NCBI GenBank assembly: GCA_937928015.1
Contig: CALFXA010000123.1
Location: 1-15,339 of the forward strand
DNA from: an uncultured Anaerolineales bacterium
Lineage (GTDB): Bacteria > Chloroflexota > Anaerolineae > Anaerolineales > Villigracilaceae
Direction: 5' to 3'
Length of the DNA: 15,339 nucleotides
The stretch's first letter is position 1. Every line of letters starts with the position of its first letter. The notes beneath the pieces are model-generated. The model saw nothing but the letters and a program-made list of their open reading frames with translations. It was not told the origin of the DNA and made no database searches. Positions 5,532 to 13,106 of this stretch are shown piece by piece. Both the position numbers and the translations under genes were made by a program.

Positions 5532-6923
5532 ATGGACACTGAACAAAAATACAACCTCGCCATCGATTATCTGTATTCCTACGTCGATTATAGCCTCAAA
5601 CATTCCTCGGAAATGGCCAAGGCCGAGTTCAACCTCGACCGCATGTTCGCACTGCTGAACCTGCTGGGAAACCCGCACCAGGCGTATCCCATCTTCCACG
5701 TGGCAGGGACGAAGGGGAAGGGGTCCACGTCCGCGCTGTGCGCGTCGGCGCTGACGGCCGCGGGCTACAAGACGGGGCTGTACACCTCGCCGCACCTGCT
5801 GGATTACGTCGAGCGCATTCGAGTCGACGGGCAGCCGATCTCGCACCAGATGCTGGTCGATTTAGTGGAAGAGATCAAGCCTGCCGTGGACAGAATCGAG
5901 AAGTTGACCACCTTCGAGATCACCACCGCGCTGGCCTTCCTGGCCTTTGCCAAATTGGGCTGCACGGCGGCGGTCTTCGAGGTCGGCCTGGGCGGACGGC
6001 TGGACGCCACCAACGTGGTCACGCCGCGTGTGTCGGTCATCACCTCGTTGTCGATGGATCACATGGCCGTGCTGGGCGATACCCTGGCCAAGATCGCGGG
6101 CGAGAAGGCGGGCATCATCAAGGATGGCGTGCCCGTGGTCTCCGCCCCGCAAAAGGACGAGGCGCTCGAAGTTATCTTGCGCGTAGTCAAATCAAAGAAT
6201 GCTGAAATCACCCTGGTGGGCAAGGATGTGACCTTCGAGCCTGTCCAGCACTCACTGGAGGGTCAGACTTTCGCGCTGAGCCGAATGACGGGCGAAGCGA
6301 GGAATGTAGTCGAAGGGCAGGCGCTGTCATCGACTCGTCTTGAGCGGAGCGACCGTCAGGGAGCGCAGTCGAAGGACGGATTAATGATCACCCTGCCCCT
6401 GCTCGGCGACCATCAACTGGTCAACGCAGCCACGGCCTACGCGGCGCTCCAGGCCAGCGGGCTGGATATCCCCGATGAGGCTATCCAACGCGGCTTTGCT
6501 CAGGTACAATGGCCTGCCCGTTTCGAGGTAGTACGCCGCGAGCCGCCTGTCATCTTCGACTCGGCCCACAACGACGACTCGTTCGCCCGTCTGCGCGAGA
6601 CGCTCGAAACCTATTTCCCTGATAAGATGGTCTATCTCATCTTCGGCGCATCGGAGGATAAAAACATCCCGGGCATGTTCCGCGAGATGAGGCCCAAAAT
6701 TCGACGGTTGATCGTCACGCGTGCGCACCATCCGCGGGCGTTGGAGGTGGAGAAGATTCAGGGGTTGGCCGACCAGGCCGGGGTCCCGAGCGAAGCAGTG
6801 GAACCCGTCGAGGCGGCGCTGGCGCGGGCGTTGGAGCTATCCCAAAAAGATGGTAGCATTGTCTTATCCGCAGGCTCGATGTTTGTGACCGCCGAAGTCA
6901 TGGCGGCGTGGAAAAATCAATAA
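5532..6923 (+). CDS. folC: Bifunctional folylpolyglutamate/dihydrofolate synthase
   Basis: A 463-residue Mur-ligase-family enzyme that adds glutamate to folate (and often joins dihydropteroate to glutamate) using ATP. Visible motifs: P-loop GTKGKGS (59-65), TSPHLLDYVERIRVDG (85-100), FEITTALAFLAFA (128-140), FEVGLGGRLDATNVV (149-163), the SLSMDHMAVLGDT segment with GEKAGIIK (190-197), LGDHQLVNAATAYAAL (291-306) and the C-terminal DSAHNDDS (343-350). The start at 5532 is chosen because the family fold begins there; an upstream frame to 5382 runs antisense through the HIT gene. An insertion of roughly 30 residues (about 253-283) precedes MITLPLLGDHQ and is encoded by interspersed-repeat DNA, making the protein longer than the usual 420-440. 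The start appears leaderless. Lon follows 60 nt downstream. Confidence 0.95.
   Translation: MDTEQKYNLAIDYLYSYVDYSLKHSSEMAKAEFNLDRMFALLNLLGNPHQAYPIFHVAGTKGKGSTSALCASALTAAGYKTGLYTSPHLLDYVERIRVDGQPISHQMLVDLVEEIKPAVDRIEKLTTFEITTALAFLAFAKLGCTAAVFEVGLGGRLDATNVVTPRVSVITSLSMDHMAVLGDTLAKIAGEKAGIIKDGVPVVSAPQKDEALEVILRVVKSKNAEITLVGKDVTFEPVQHSLEGQTFALSRMTGEARNVVEGQALSSTRLERSDRQGAQSKDGLMITLPLLGDHQLVNAATAYAALQASGLDIPDEAIQRGFAQVQWPARFEVVRREPPVIFDSAHNDDSFARLRETLETYFPDKMVYLIFGASEDKNIPGMFREMRPKIRRLIVTRAHHPRALEVEKIQGLADQAGVPSEAVEPVEAALARALELSQKDGSIVLSAGSMFVTAEVMAAWKNQ
6284..6380. repeat. Dispersed palindromic repeat inside folC, copy 2 with an adjoining unit
   Basis: TGAGCGGAGC (6341-6350) and GCGCAGTCGAAGG (6363-6375) repeat the blocks at 80-89 and 106-118. 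Just upstream, agtcgaagggc (6308-6318) repeats 110-120 and gcgaagcgag (6292-6301) repeats part of the element at 4278-4369. Two related units therefore lie side by side. The reading frame of folC stays open through both, giving a low-complexity polar stretch (for example SSTRLERSDRQGAQSKDG) between two conserved segments. Confidence 0.75.
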
Positions 6924-6924
6924 T

Positions 6925-6973
6925 CCCTCACCCCAACCCCTCTCCCATCGGGAGTGGGGCGCAGGGGTGAGGG
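6925..6973. repeat. Palindromic repeat in the folC-lon gap
   Basis: The outer arms ccctcacccc (6925-6934) and ggggtgaggg (6964-6973) are perfectly complementary. The inner arms ctccc (6942-6946) and gggag (6950-6954) close a 3-nt loop. It fills the gap between folC and lon, and its right edge runs into the lon Shine-Dalgarno. Repeats starting CCCTCACCCC are, from memory, common in many high-GC genomes. No T run follows, so it is not a standard terminator. Confidence 0.75.
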
Positions 6974-6983
6974 GAGGACTTAT

Positions 6984-9455
6984 ATGAACCCAAACGACTG
7001 GAACGACGAAGAAGAAGATAATTTCAACCTGGCGCTTTCTCAGCGGACCGAGGAACTGTACCGCATCCCCAACCGCGAGGTGGGACCCGATGGCTTGATC
7101 GAGGCGGTGGTGCTGCCGTTGCGCGACCTGGTCATCTTTCCGCGCATGGTCACGCCCATCTTCGTGGGGCGTGAAGGCTCGCTGTTGGCCGTGCAGGACG
7201 CGCAGCGCAAAGAGCAGACCGTCATCGGCCTGACCCAGAAGGACCCCGAACTCGAACACCCGGGCATCGACGACTTCCTGCCCGTGGGTGTGGAGATGGC
7301 GGTGGGACGCCTGTTGCAGATGCCCGATGGCTCGTACTCGGCCCTCGTGCAGGGGCGCCGCCGTGTGGAGATCGTCGAGTTCGTGAAGACGCAGCCGTAC
7401 ATCAAGGTGCGCGCGCGCGTCATCATCGAGCCGACGGCCGCCGACCGCCAGACTCAGGCGCACATGCGCACCGCGCTCGACCTGTTCGATCGCTGCGTGC
7501 AGCTCGACCGCTCGATCCCCGAGGAGGCGCATCTCTTCGCGCTGAACATCTCGGAGCCAGGCTGGCTTTCGGATATGATCTCCACCTCGCTTTCGCTGAC
7601 CTACGAGACCAAACAGACCTTGTTGCTGATGCTCGACCCGAAGACCCGCCTCCAACATCTGAATACCATCCTGGCCCAGGAAGTGGACGTGCTCGAACTC
7701 GAAGATGAGATTCACGCTCGCGTCCAGAACGAAGTGGACCGCAGTCAGCGTGAGTTCTATCTGCGCGAGCAGATGAAGCAGATTCAGAACGAACTGGGCG
7801 AAGGCGACATCTTCACGCGCGACGCGACCGAGTTGAAGACCAAGATCGAGGCCGCCAACCTGCCCGAGGAACCGAAGGCTGTGGCGTTCAAGGAACTGGA
7901 GCGGCTCAACCAGATGCCGCCCATGGCGCCCGAAGTCAGCATTATCCGCACCTACATCGACTGGATTCTCGACCTGCCGTGGACCGACTCCACAGCCGAT
8001 AACCTGGACGTGAAGAACGCCGCCAAGATTTTGGAGCGCGATCATTACGGCCTCAAGAAAGCCAAGGAACGCATCCTTGAATATATCGCGGTGCGTTCGC
8101 TCAAACCCAAGAAGGAACGTCAGCCGATTCTGTGCTTCGTCGGCCCGCCCGGTGTGGGCAAGACCTCGCTGGGACGTTCCATCGCCGAGGCGCTCGGGCG
8201 CAAGTTCGTGCGCGTCTCGTTGGGCGGCGTGCGGGACGAGGCCGAAATCCGCGGGCATCGCCGCACTTATATCGGTGCGCTGCCTGGACGTATCTTGCAG
8301 ACCATGAAGCGGGCGGGCAGCGCCAATCCGCTCTTCATGCTGGACGAGATCGACAAGCTCGGTTCGGACTTCCGCGGCGACCCATCCTCGGCCATGCTGG
8401 AAGTGCTCGATCCCGAACAGAACTATGCCTTCAGCGACCACTACCTCGAAATGCCCTTCGACCTCTCGAAGGTCATGTTCGTGACGACCGCCAACTCGCT
8501 GGGAACCATCCCGCCCGCGCTGCTCGACCGTATGGAGGTGATCGAGTTCCCTGGCTACATCGAGGAAGAAAAGTTGGAGATCGCCAACCGTTACCTGATT
8601 CCGCGTCAGTTGGAGGAAAACGGCATCGATGAGTTGGGCCTGAGCTTCGAGCCCGACGCCATCCGTCGCATCGTTCGCGAGTACACCTACGAGGCGGGCG
8701 TCCGCAACCTGGAGCGCGAGATCGGGCGGACCTGCCGCAAGGTGGCGCGACTCAAGGCGGAAGGGAAGAAGTTCCCGACTGTGATCGTCCCCGACCAGAT
8801 TGAGAAATTCCTCGGCCCGCAGCAGGTCTTCCCGCCCGAAGCGGAAGCTCAGGACGAAGTAGGCGTCGCCACCAGCCTGGCCTGGACCGAGGACGGCGGC
8901 GTGATCATGCCCGTCGAGGTGGCCGTGCTGGAAGGCAAGGGCAGCTTGCAGATGACGGGTCAGATGGGCGAGGTGATGCAGGAGTCGGGCCAGGCCGCGT
9001 TGACCTACATAAAGTCACGCGCCGCCGCGCTCAACATCGACCTGGACGTCTTCGAGCGCATGGACATTCACGTCCACATGCCCGAGGGTGCCATCCCCAA
9101 GGACGGCCCCTCGGCGGGCATCACCATGGCCTCGGCCGTCATCTCCGCGCTGACGGGACGCCCCATCTTCAAGCATGTCGGCATGACGGGCGAAATCACC
9201 CTGCGCGGACGCGTGCTGCCCATCGGCGGCGTGCGCGAGAAGGTTATGGCCGCCCATCGCGCGGGCCTCAAGACCGTCATCCTGCCTGAGAAGAACATGA
9301 AGGATTTGGTGGACCTGCCCAAGCAGGCCAAAGCCGAGCTGAAGATTATCCCCGTCAAGCACATGGACGACGTGCTGGGCATCGCCCTGGCGGCGCAGCC
9401 CGTCCTCGAACCGCCCCGTCCGCGCAGGCAGGTGCGGGAAGATACGGAAGAGTAA
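6984..9455 (+). CDS. lon: ATP-dependent Lon protease
   Basis: An 823-residue LonA-type protease that unfolds and degrades damaged or regulatory proteins in the cytoplasm. The N-terminal substrate domain begins [20 protein letters not shown] (about 40-60) and contains a coiled-coil-rich part (for example [15 protein letters not shown]). The AAA+ module has Walker A GPPGVGKT (387-394), Walker B FMLDEID with D454/E455, and an arginine-rich sensor region. The C-terminal protease domain holds [11 protein letters not shown] with catalytic S710 and [14 protein letters not shown] with K753; the 43-residue spacing equals that of E. coli S679/K722. The start at 6984 is chosen because GGAGGA ends 5 nt upstream; an ATG further upstream would lie inside the palindromic repeat. 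An acidic N-terminus (DEEEDN) precedes the domain. It ends at an intrinsic terminator and is probably co-transcribed with folC. Confidence 0.97.
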   Translation: MNPNDWNDEEEDNFNLALSQRTEELYRIPNREVGPDGLIEAVVLPLRDLVIFPRMVTPIFVGREGSLLAVQDAQRKEQTVIGLTQKDPELEHPGIDDFLPVGVEMAVGRLLQMPDGSYSALVQGRRRVEIVEFVKTQPYIKVRARVIIEPTAADRQTQAHMRTALDLFDRCVQLDRSIPEEAHLFALNISEPGWLSDMISTSLSLTYETKQTLLLMLDPKTRLQHLNTILAQEVDVLELEDEIHARVQNEVDRSQREFYLREQMKQIQNELGEGDIFTRDATELKTKIEAANLPEEPKAVAFKELERLNQMPPMAPEVSIIRTYIDWILDLPWTDSTADNLDVKNAAKILERDHYGLKKAKERILEYIAVRSLKPKKERQPILCFVGPPGVGKTSLGRSIAEALGRKFVRVSLGGVRDEAEIRGHRRTYIGALPGRILQTMKRAGSANPLFMLDEIDKLGSDFRGDPSSAMLEVLDPEQNYAFSDHYLEMPFDLSKVMFVTTANSLGTIPPALLDRMEVIEFPGYIEEEKLEIANRYLIPRQLEENGIDELGLSFEPDAIRRIVREYTYEAGVRNLEREIGRTCRKVARLKAEGKKFPTVIVPDQIEKFLGPQQVFPPEAEAQDEVGVATSLAWTEDGGVIMPVEVAVLEGKGSLQMTGQMGEVMQESGQAALTYIKSRAAALNIDLDVFERMDIHVHMPEGAIPKDGPSAGITMASAVISALTGRPIFKHVGMTGEITLRGRVLPIGGVREKVMAAHRAGLKTVILPEKNMKDLVDLPKQAKAELKIIPVKHMDDVLGIALAAQPVLEPPRPRRQVREDTEE

Positions 9456-9459
9456 ATGA

Positions 9460-9491
9460 AACAGCGCCCTGACTTGGGCGCTGTTCTTTTT
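9460..9491 (+). terminator. Intrinsic terminator of lon
   Basis: The stem aacagcgccc (9460-9469) pairs perfectly with gggcgctgtt (9476-9485) around a 6-nt loop, followed by the T run at 9487-9491. It begins 5 nt after the lon stop codon. Confidence 0.9.
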
Positions 9492-9553
9492 AAGAAAACC
9501 ACGCCTCTGGTTTAGGGTCGTAAAGCCTTCAAACTTTTATCAAACCATTTGTG

Positions 9554-9559
9554 TATAAT
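9554..9559 (+). promoter_or_regulatory. Predicted -10 element of the SDR-M24 operon
   Basis: A perfect TATAAT lies 13 nt before the ATG at 9573. Transcription would start near 9566, leaving an untranslated leader of only about 6 nt with no Shine-Dalgarno. No good -35 is found at 16-18 nt spacing; TTCAAA (9528-9533) is 20 nt away and doubtful. Confidence 0.5.
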
Positions 9560-9572
9560 ATTCCCCAATACC

Positions 9573-10397
9573 ATGATCAACTTAAAGAACAAAGTCGTAC
9601 TCATCACGGGGGCCTCGTCGGGGTTTGGCGAGGATGCGGCACGCATGTTCGCGGCGGAGGGCTGCAGGGTGGTGCTGGCCGCCCGTCGGGTGGACCGTTT
9701 GCAGGCGCTGGCTGACTCCATTCAGCAACAGGGCGGGGAGGCGATTGCCGTCCCCGTGGACGTCACCAATCGCGCCGACATCCAGACCCTGGTCGACTCC
9801 ACGCTGGCGCTCTACGGTCAGATCGACATCCTCTTCAACAACGCGGGCTTCGGTCGTCTCGATTGGTTCGAGAACCTCGACCCCGAGCGCGACATCGAGA
9901 CCCAAATCCAGGTCAACCTGACGGGCCTGATCCAGGTCACGCGTGCCGTCCTGCCGCACATGCTCGCGCGCGGCGAAGGCCACATCATCAACATGTCCTC
10001 GGTGGCGGGACGCATCGCCGCGCCGCTCTACACGATCTATTCTGCCACCAAGTACGGCGTGCGTGCCTTCAACGATGCCCTGCGCCGCGAGGTCGCGCCG
10101 TTCGGTGTCCGCGTTTCGGGTATCTACCCTGGCCCCGCCGAGACCGAGTTCGGCCTGCACACGGGCGCCAATTCTGCCAAGCGCAGCCTTAACCGCCTGT
10201 CCAGTTTTCGCATGAGTTCCGCCTACGTGGCCGAGCGGGTGGTGGACCTGGCCCGCCGTCCGCGCCGCAGTCTGGTCATCCCGTGGTGGTACAACCTCGT
10301 GATCGGGGTCGATGCCCTTTTCCCCGCGCTGGTGGACCTGATCATCCAAATTGGATTTACCCGCCGCTTCCATAAAAAACAGGAGACGAATCAATGA
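9573..10397 (+). CDS. Classical SDR-family NAD(P)-dependent oxidoreductase
   Basis: A 274-residue short-chain dehydrogenase. The cofactor motif TGASSGFG (12-19) is followed by AARR (37-40), whose basic residues suggest NADP preference, then D64, NNAGFG (89-94) and the catalytic set S143, Y156 and K160 (YSATK). It is thus intact, unlike the SDR at 3470-4261. A C-terminal hydrophobic stretch (about 234-262, IPWWYNLVIGVDALFPALVDLIIQIGF) ending in basic residues suggests membrane association, as in some DltE-like SDRs. The substrate is unknown. The start at 9573 gives the normal MINLKNKVVLITG beginning; the ATG 24 nt upstream overlaps the predicted -10. Its stop overlaps the next start as ATGA, so it is coupled to the M24 peptidase. 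Confidence 0.92.
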   Translation: MINLKNKVVLITGASSGFGEDAARMFAAEGCRVVLAARRVDRLQALADSIQQQGGEAIAVPVDVTNRADIQTLVDSTLALYGQIDILFNNAGFGRLDWFENLDPERDIETQIQVNLTGLIQVTRAVLPHMLARGEGHIINMSSVAGRIAAPLYTIYSATKYGVRAFNDALRREVAPFGVRVSGIYPGPAETEFGLHTGANSAKRSLNRLSSFRMSSAYVAERVVDLARRPRRSLVIPWWYNLVIGVDALFPALVDLIIQIGFTRRFHKKQETNQ

Positions 10398-11500
10398 CCG
10401 CTTCCCGCCTCGAACGCCTCACCGCTTCGCTTCGGACCTCTGGCTTGGACGCCGTGGTCATCAACCCGGGTCCCACCCTGAAATATCTCACGGGACTCAA
10501 CTTCCACCTGATGGAACGCCCCGTGGTGCTGATGGTCGCCCCCGGTCAGGACCCCGTGATCGTCCTGCCCGAACTGGAATTGCCCAAGGTGGGCCTGTTC
10601 CCGTACAAGGTGCAGACCTTCGCCTACGGCGAGATTCCCACCGAATGGGATGGCGTCTTCCGCCAGGCTATTCAGTCGCTTGGACTGGACGGCAAACGCA
10701 TCGGCGTCGAGCCGCGCAACCTTCGCCTGTTGGAGTTTCGCCATGTCCAGGCGGGCGCCCCCGAAGCGGATTTCCCCGACGCGTCGGATGCGCTGGCCGC
10801 GTTACGGATCCGCAAGGACGCTACCGAGGTCGAGTCGATGCGCCGCGCGGTGAAGATCGCCCAGGACGGACTCGAAGCCACCCTTCCGCTCATCAAGGTC
10901 GGCATGAGCGAGCGTGAGGTGGCCGCGGAATTGGTCATGCAATTGCTGCGCCACGGCTCGGATTCGGAACTGCCCTTTGCGCCCATCGTTTCGGGCGGAC
11001 CCAACGCCGCCAACCCGCACGCCTCTCCGTCCGACCGCAAGCTGCAAGTCGGCGATTTGCTGGTTGTCGATTGGGGCGCGGCTTACAACGGTTACATCTC
11101 CGATCTGACGCGCACCTTCGCCGTGGTCGAGGTGGACGACGAATGCCAGAAGATTCACAAGATTGTGCAGCAAGCCAACGCCGCGGGGCGTGCCGCAGGC
11201 AAGCCTGGTGCTCCCTGCGCCGCCGTCGACAAAGCCGCACGTGACGTGATCGAAGCCGCAGGCTACGGCAAGTACTTCACGCATCGCACGGGCCACGGCA
11301 TCGGCATGGAAGGTCACGAAGACCCATACATGCGCGGCGACAACATGCAGTTGCTCGAAACGGGCATGGCTTACACCGTCGAGCCTGGCATCTACCTGAC
11401 GGAGCGCAATGGCGTGCGCATCGAAGACAACATGGTTATCACCGAAACGGGCGCCGAATCCTTGAGCGACATGCCGCGCGAGATCCGCGTGGTGGGATAG
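10394..11500 (+). CDS. M24-family Xaa-Pro peptidase (PepQ/PepP-like)
   Basis: A 368-residue cytosolic metallopeptidase that removes or splits residues bonded to proline. The N-terminal creatinase-like domain spans about 1-135 and the pita-bread catalytic domain about 145-360. The five dinuclear-metal ligands are visible: D226 (VVDWGAAY), D237 (SDLTRTF), H301 (HRTGHGIG), E330 (TVEPGIY) and E344 (VRIEDN). H208 (NPHAS) and H308 fit the accessory histidines. Length is typical for Xaa-Pro dipeptidases and aminopeptidases of bacteria; which of these it is cannot be decided here. CAGGAG lies 8 nt before the ATG, which overlaps the SDR stop. A long hairpin terminator follows. Confidence 0.95.
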   Translation: MTASRLERLTASLRTSGLDAVVINPGPTLKYLTGLNFHLMERPVVLMVAPGQDPVIVLPELELPKVGLFPYKVQTFAYGEIPTEWDGVFRQAIQSLGLDGKRIGVEPRNLRLLEFRHVQAGAPEADFPDASDALAALRIRKDATEVESMRRAVKIAQDGLEATLPLIKVGMSEREVAAELVMQLLRHGSDSELPFAPIVSGGPNAANPHASPSDRKLQVGDLLVVDWGAAYNGYISDLTRTFAVVEVDDECQKIHKIVQQANAAGRAAGKPGAPCAAVDKAARDVIEAAGYGKYFTHRTGHGIGMEGHEDPYMRGDNMQLLETGMAYTVEPGIYLTERNGVRIEDNMVITETGAESLSDMPREIRVVG

Positions 11501-11789
11501 TCGTCACAGATTTTTTACCGCGAAGCAGCAAAACCACGAGGGTTTTCCTTGCGCCCTTTGCTGCTTCGCGGTTTATTTTTATTTAGGTTCATGCGGACCT
11601 TTCCAGCCAGTTTTTATTTGCTGACTGTGGTTGGTCCGCGTGCGGAATTGGAAAATCAGTGGTATTGCCCGCCTTCATGGGGCAGGGCGTTGGTGTAGTG
11701 GATGGGCAGCCGCGACGGTTGTCCACCCTGGAAATTTCGCTGTAAATCTGTTTGTAACCCCCTGTTTGACGACAATTTTAGAAAGGGGC
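11501..11789. other. Non-coding spacer between M24 peptidase and lacI-type regulator
   Basis: The 363-nt gap from 11501 to 11863 begins with the terminator hairpin (11517-11572) and ends with the regulator's promoter and operator. In between, 11580-11789 has no supported gene. The only structure seen is a 7-bp inverted repeat gcggacc (11593-11599) / ggtccgc (11633-11639) and some short GC-rich pairings near 11668-11690, all weak. A small open frame starting at 11631 runs out of frame through the regulator and is not coding. Confidence 0.6.
11517..11580. terminator. Long hairpin terminator of the SDR-M24 operon (repeat-like)
   Basis: A perfect 16-bp stem pairs accgcgaagcagcaaa (11517-11532) with tttgctgcttcgcggt (11557-11572) around a 24-nt loop. 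It is followed by a T-rich tail (11572-11580) and preceded by a T run (11511-11516). The unusually long AC/GC stem with its CGCGAAG core resembles an interspersed element known to me from Chloroflexota intergenic regions, so it may be both a repeat and a working terminator. Confidence 0.75.
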
Positions 11790-11818
11790 TTGACTCTGAG
11801 AAATGAATTTGCTAAAAT
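11790..11818 (+). promoter_or_regulatory. Promoter of the lacI-type regulator
   Basis: TTGACT (11790-11795) and TAAAAT (11813-11818) are separated by exactly 17 nt and each matches the vegetative sigma consensus at 5 of 6 positions. Predicted transcription start is near 11825, inside the operator that begins one base after the -10. Confidence 0.85.
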
Positions 11819-11854
11819 GTTATCGTTCCTGTTATCGATAACGGGAACGATAAC
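11819..11854. promoter_or_regulatory. 36-bp multi-half-site operator for the LacI-type regulator
   Basis: A perfect 12-bp central palindrome GTTATCGATAAC (11831-11842) is flanked by perfectly complementary outer arms GTTATCGTTCC (11819-11829) and GGAACGATAAC (11844-11854), broken only by one base on each side. The half-site GTTATCG therefore appears in the left arm and at the centre, and its complement CGATAAC at the centre and in the right arm. LacI-family operators are commonly palindromes of this GTTATCGATAAC type. It covers the predicted transcription start and lies upstream of the Shine-Dalgarno AGGA (11855-11858), so binding should block the regulator's own transcription. Confidence 0.85.
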
Positions 11855-11863
11855 AGGACATTT

Positions 11864-12916
11864 ATGCGTCAAAAGCCTTCTCGAGCCACAATCAAAGAGG
11901 TTGCCTCTGCGGCGGGCGTCTCCACGCAGACGGTCTCGCGGGTTATTAACGGGAGGCCAGACGTTTCCCCAGAGACCCGAAAGCGGGTCCAGGAAGTCGT
12001 CGAGCGGCTCGGTTATCAGCCCAGTGCTTTGGCGCGTAGTCTGATCCGACAGCGAAGCCATACGCTTGGTGTGGTTACGGCGGGCTTGAAATATATTGGT
12101 CCTTCCCGAATATTGAGTGGCATTACGATAGCAGCAGAAGAGGCGGGATATGCTTTACTCTTGAAAGAATTACCCAGATTTGAAGACAATCACATAGAAC
12201 CCATATTTCAGGCATTGATTTCCCGTCATGTGGATGGGATCATCTGGGCCGTGCCAGAGATCGGGGAGAACCGAAATTGGGTCCACCAACTCCCTGTGGA
12301 CCTGGATATTCCCATCGTTTATCTGGCGATGAACCCTCAGGAGAGCATCTCGGTGGTTTCCGTCGACAACTATCAGGGCGGGCGGATGGCGGTCTCGCAT
12401 CTGCTCGAGCAGGGATATCGCAACATCGGCCATATCTCGGGTCCCCTGGATTGGTGGGAGGCTCGACAGCGAATGGCGGCCTGGAAAGACACATTAAGAG
12501 AAGCTGGATTCGAAACTGAAGATCGTCACTGGGTGGAAGGAAATTGGTCCTCTTCGAGCGGGGCCTCGGTGATCGAGAGACTTCTGGGTCAATACCCTGA
12601 AATGGATGCGATCTTTGTCGCCAATGACCAGATGGCGCTCGGCGTCATGCAGGTTGTACTCCAAAAAGGATTGAGAATCCCTGAAGACATTGGCATCGTC
12701 GGTTTCGATAATATCGTTGAGTCTGCTTATTTCCTCCCCTCCCTTACCACAATTCAACAAGACCAATATAAAGTTTCCAAGGTTGCCGTCGAGGAAATCA
12801 TCAAGATCATTGAAGCAGGCTGGGCTGGACTAGATCCCATTGCTCCCAGGTCCGTCATGTTGGAAACAGCATTGATCGTTCGAAACAGCTCATTACGTCC
12901 TACAACTCAAGAGTGA
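11864..12916 (+). CDS. LacI-family transcriptional regulator
   Basis: A 350-residue repressor. The N-terminal helix-turn-helix reads ATIKEVASAAGVSTQTVSRVING (8-30), the hinge helix is QPSALARSL (52-60) with the minor-groove Leu at 60, and the remaining part is a sugar-binding core (about 63-340) of periplasmic-binding-protein fold, with VDNYQGG, ANDQMALG and IVGFDN segments of the effector pocket. It most likely senses a sugar taken up by the downstream ABC system. It is preceded by a near-consensus promoter and a 36-bp palindromic operator, so autoregulation is strongly suggested. AGGA lies 5 nt before the ATG. It is followed by a 190-nt gap and then the sugar-binding protein on the same strand. 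Confidence 0.95.
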   Translation: MRQKPSRATIKEVASAAGVSTQTVSRVINGRPDVSPETRKRVQEVVERLGYQPSALARSLIRQRSHTLGVVTAGLKYIGPSRILSGITIAAEEAGYALLLKELPRFEDNHIEPIFQALISRHVDGIIWAVPEIGENRNWVHQLPVDLDIPIVYLAMNPQESISVVSVDNYQGGRMAVSHLLEQGYRNIGHISGPLDWWEARQRMAAWKDTLREAGFETEDRHWVEGNWSSSSGASVIERLLGQYPEMDAIFVANDQMALGVMQVVLQKGLRIPEDIGIVGFDNIVESAYFLPSLTTIQQDQYKVSKVAVEEIIKIIEAGWAGLDPIAPRSVMLETALIVRNSSLRPTTQE

Positions 12917-12957
12917 AGGAGGTGGTTTTTATTGTGTAAGGCAATAAATAAAATAAA

Positions 12958-13001
12958 GGAAGTGTCTGCTTAGCGATTGGCGTCTCCAGGCAGGCACTTC
13001 C
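12958..13001 (+). other. Hairpin downstream of the regulator gene
   Basis: ggaagtgtctgc (12958-12969) pairs with gcaggcacttcc (12990-13001), 11 Watson-Crick pairs plus one wobble, around a 20-nt loop. No T run follows, so it is not a typical terminator. It may slow or process read-through from the regulator into the transporter genes. Confidence 0.55.
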
Positions 13002-13106
13002 AGGTTGGCGGGTGCCCGTGGTATGTCATGGAAACACCTCGCATAACCATTATATCGCACCTGTTTTCTGAAAGAAACAACACTAATCCATAACAAGGAG
13101 AGAAGG

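Noticed and set aside
6864..8441. Minus-strand open frame of 525 codons
   Set aside because: It is antisense to lon, where all catalytic motifs are present on the plus strand. The His/Leu/Arg/Gln-rich translation is typical of the reverse of a GC-rich gene.
4369..9455. A defence or toxin-antitoxin unit built from the small membrane protein, HIT protein and DUF503
   Set aside because: None of the three shows toxin, nuclease or sensor motifs, and DUF503 and HIT proteins are common housekeeping families. Proximity alone does not support it.
9582..10394. Minus-strand open frame of 270 codons
   Set aside because: Antisense to a complete classical SDR gene with intact catalytic residues.
11631..12044. 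Plus-strand open frame of 137 codons before and across the regulator gene
   Set aside because: It crosses the promoter and operator and overlaps the HTH region in another frame; its translation shows no recognisable domain and becomes Arg/Ser-rich where it overlaps lacI.
13027..13056. Well-defined ytfQ promoter and second LacI operator
   Set aside because: TATATC is a plausible -10 but no convincing -35 is seen at proper spacing, and only a partial half-site is present.
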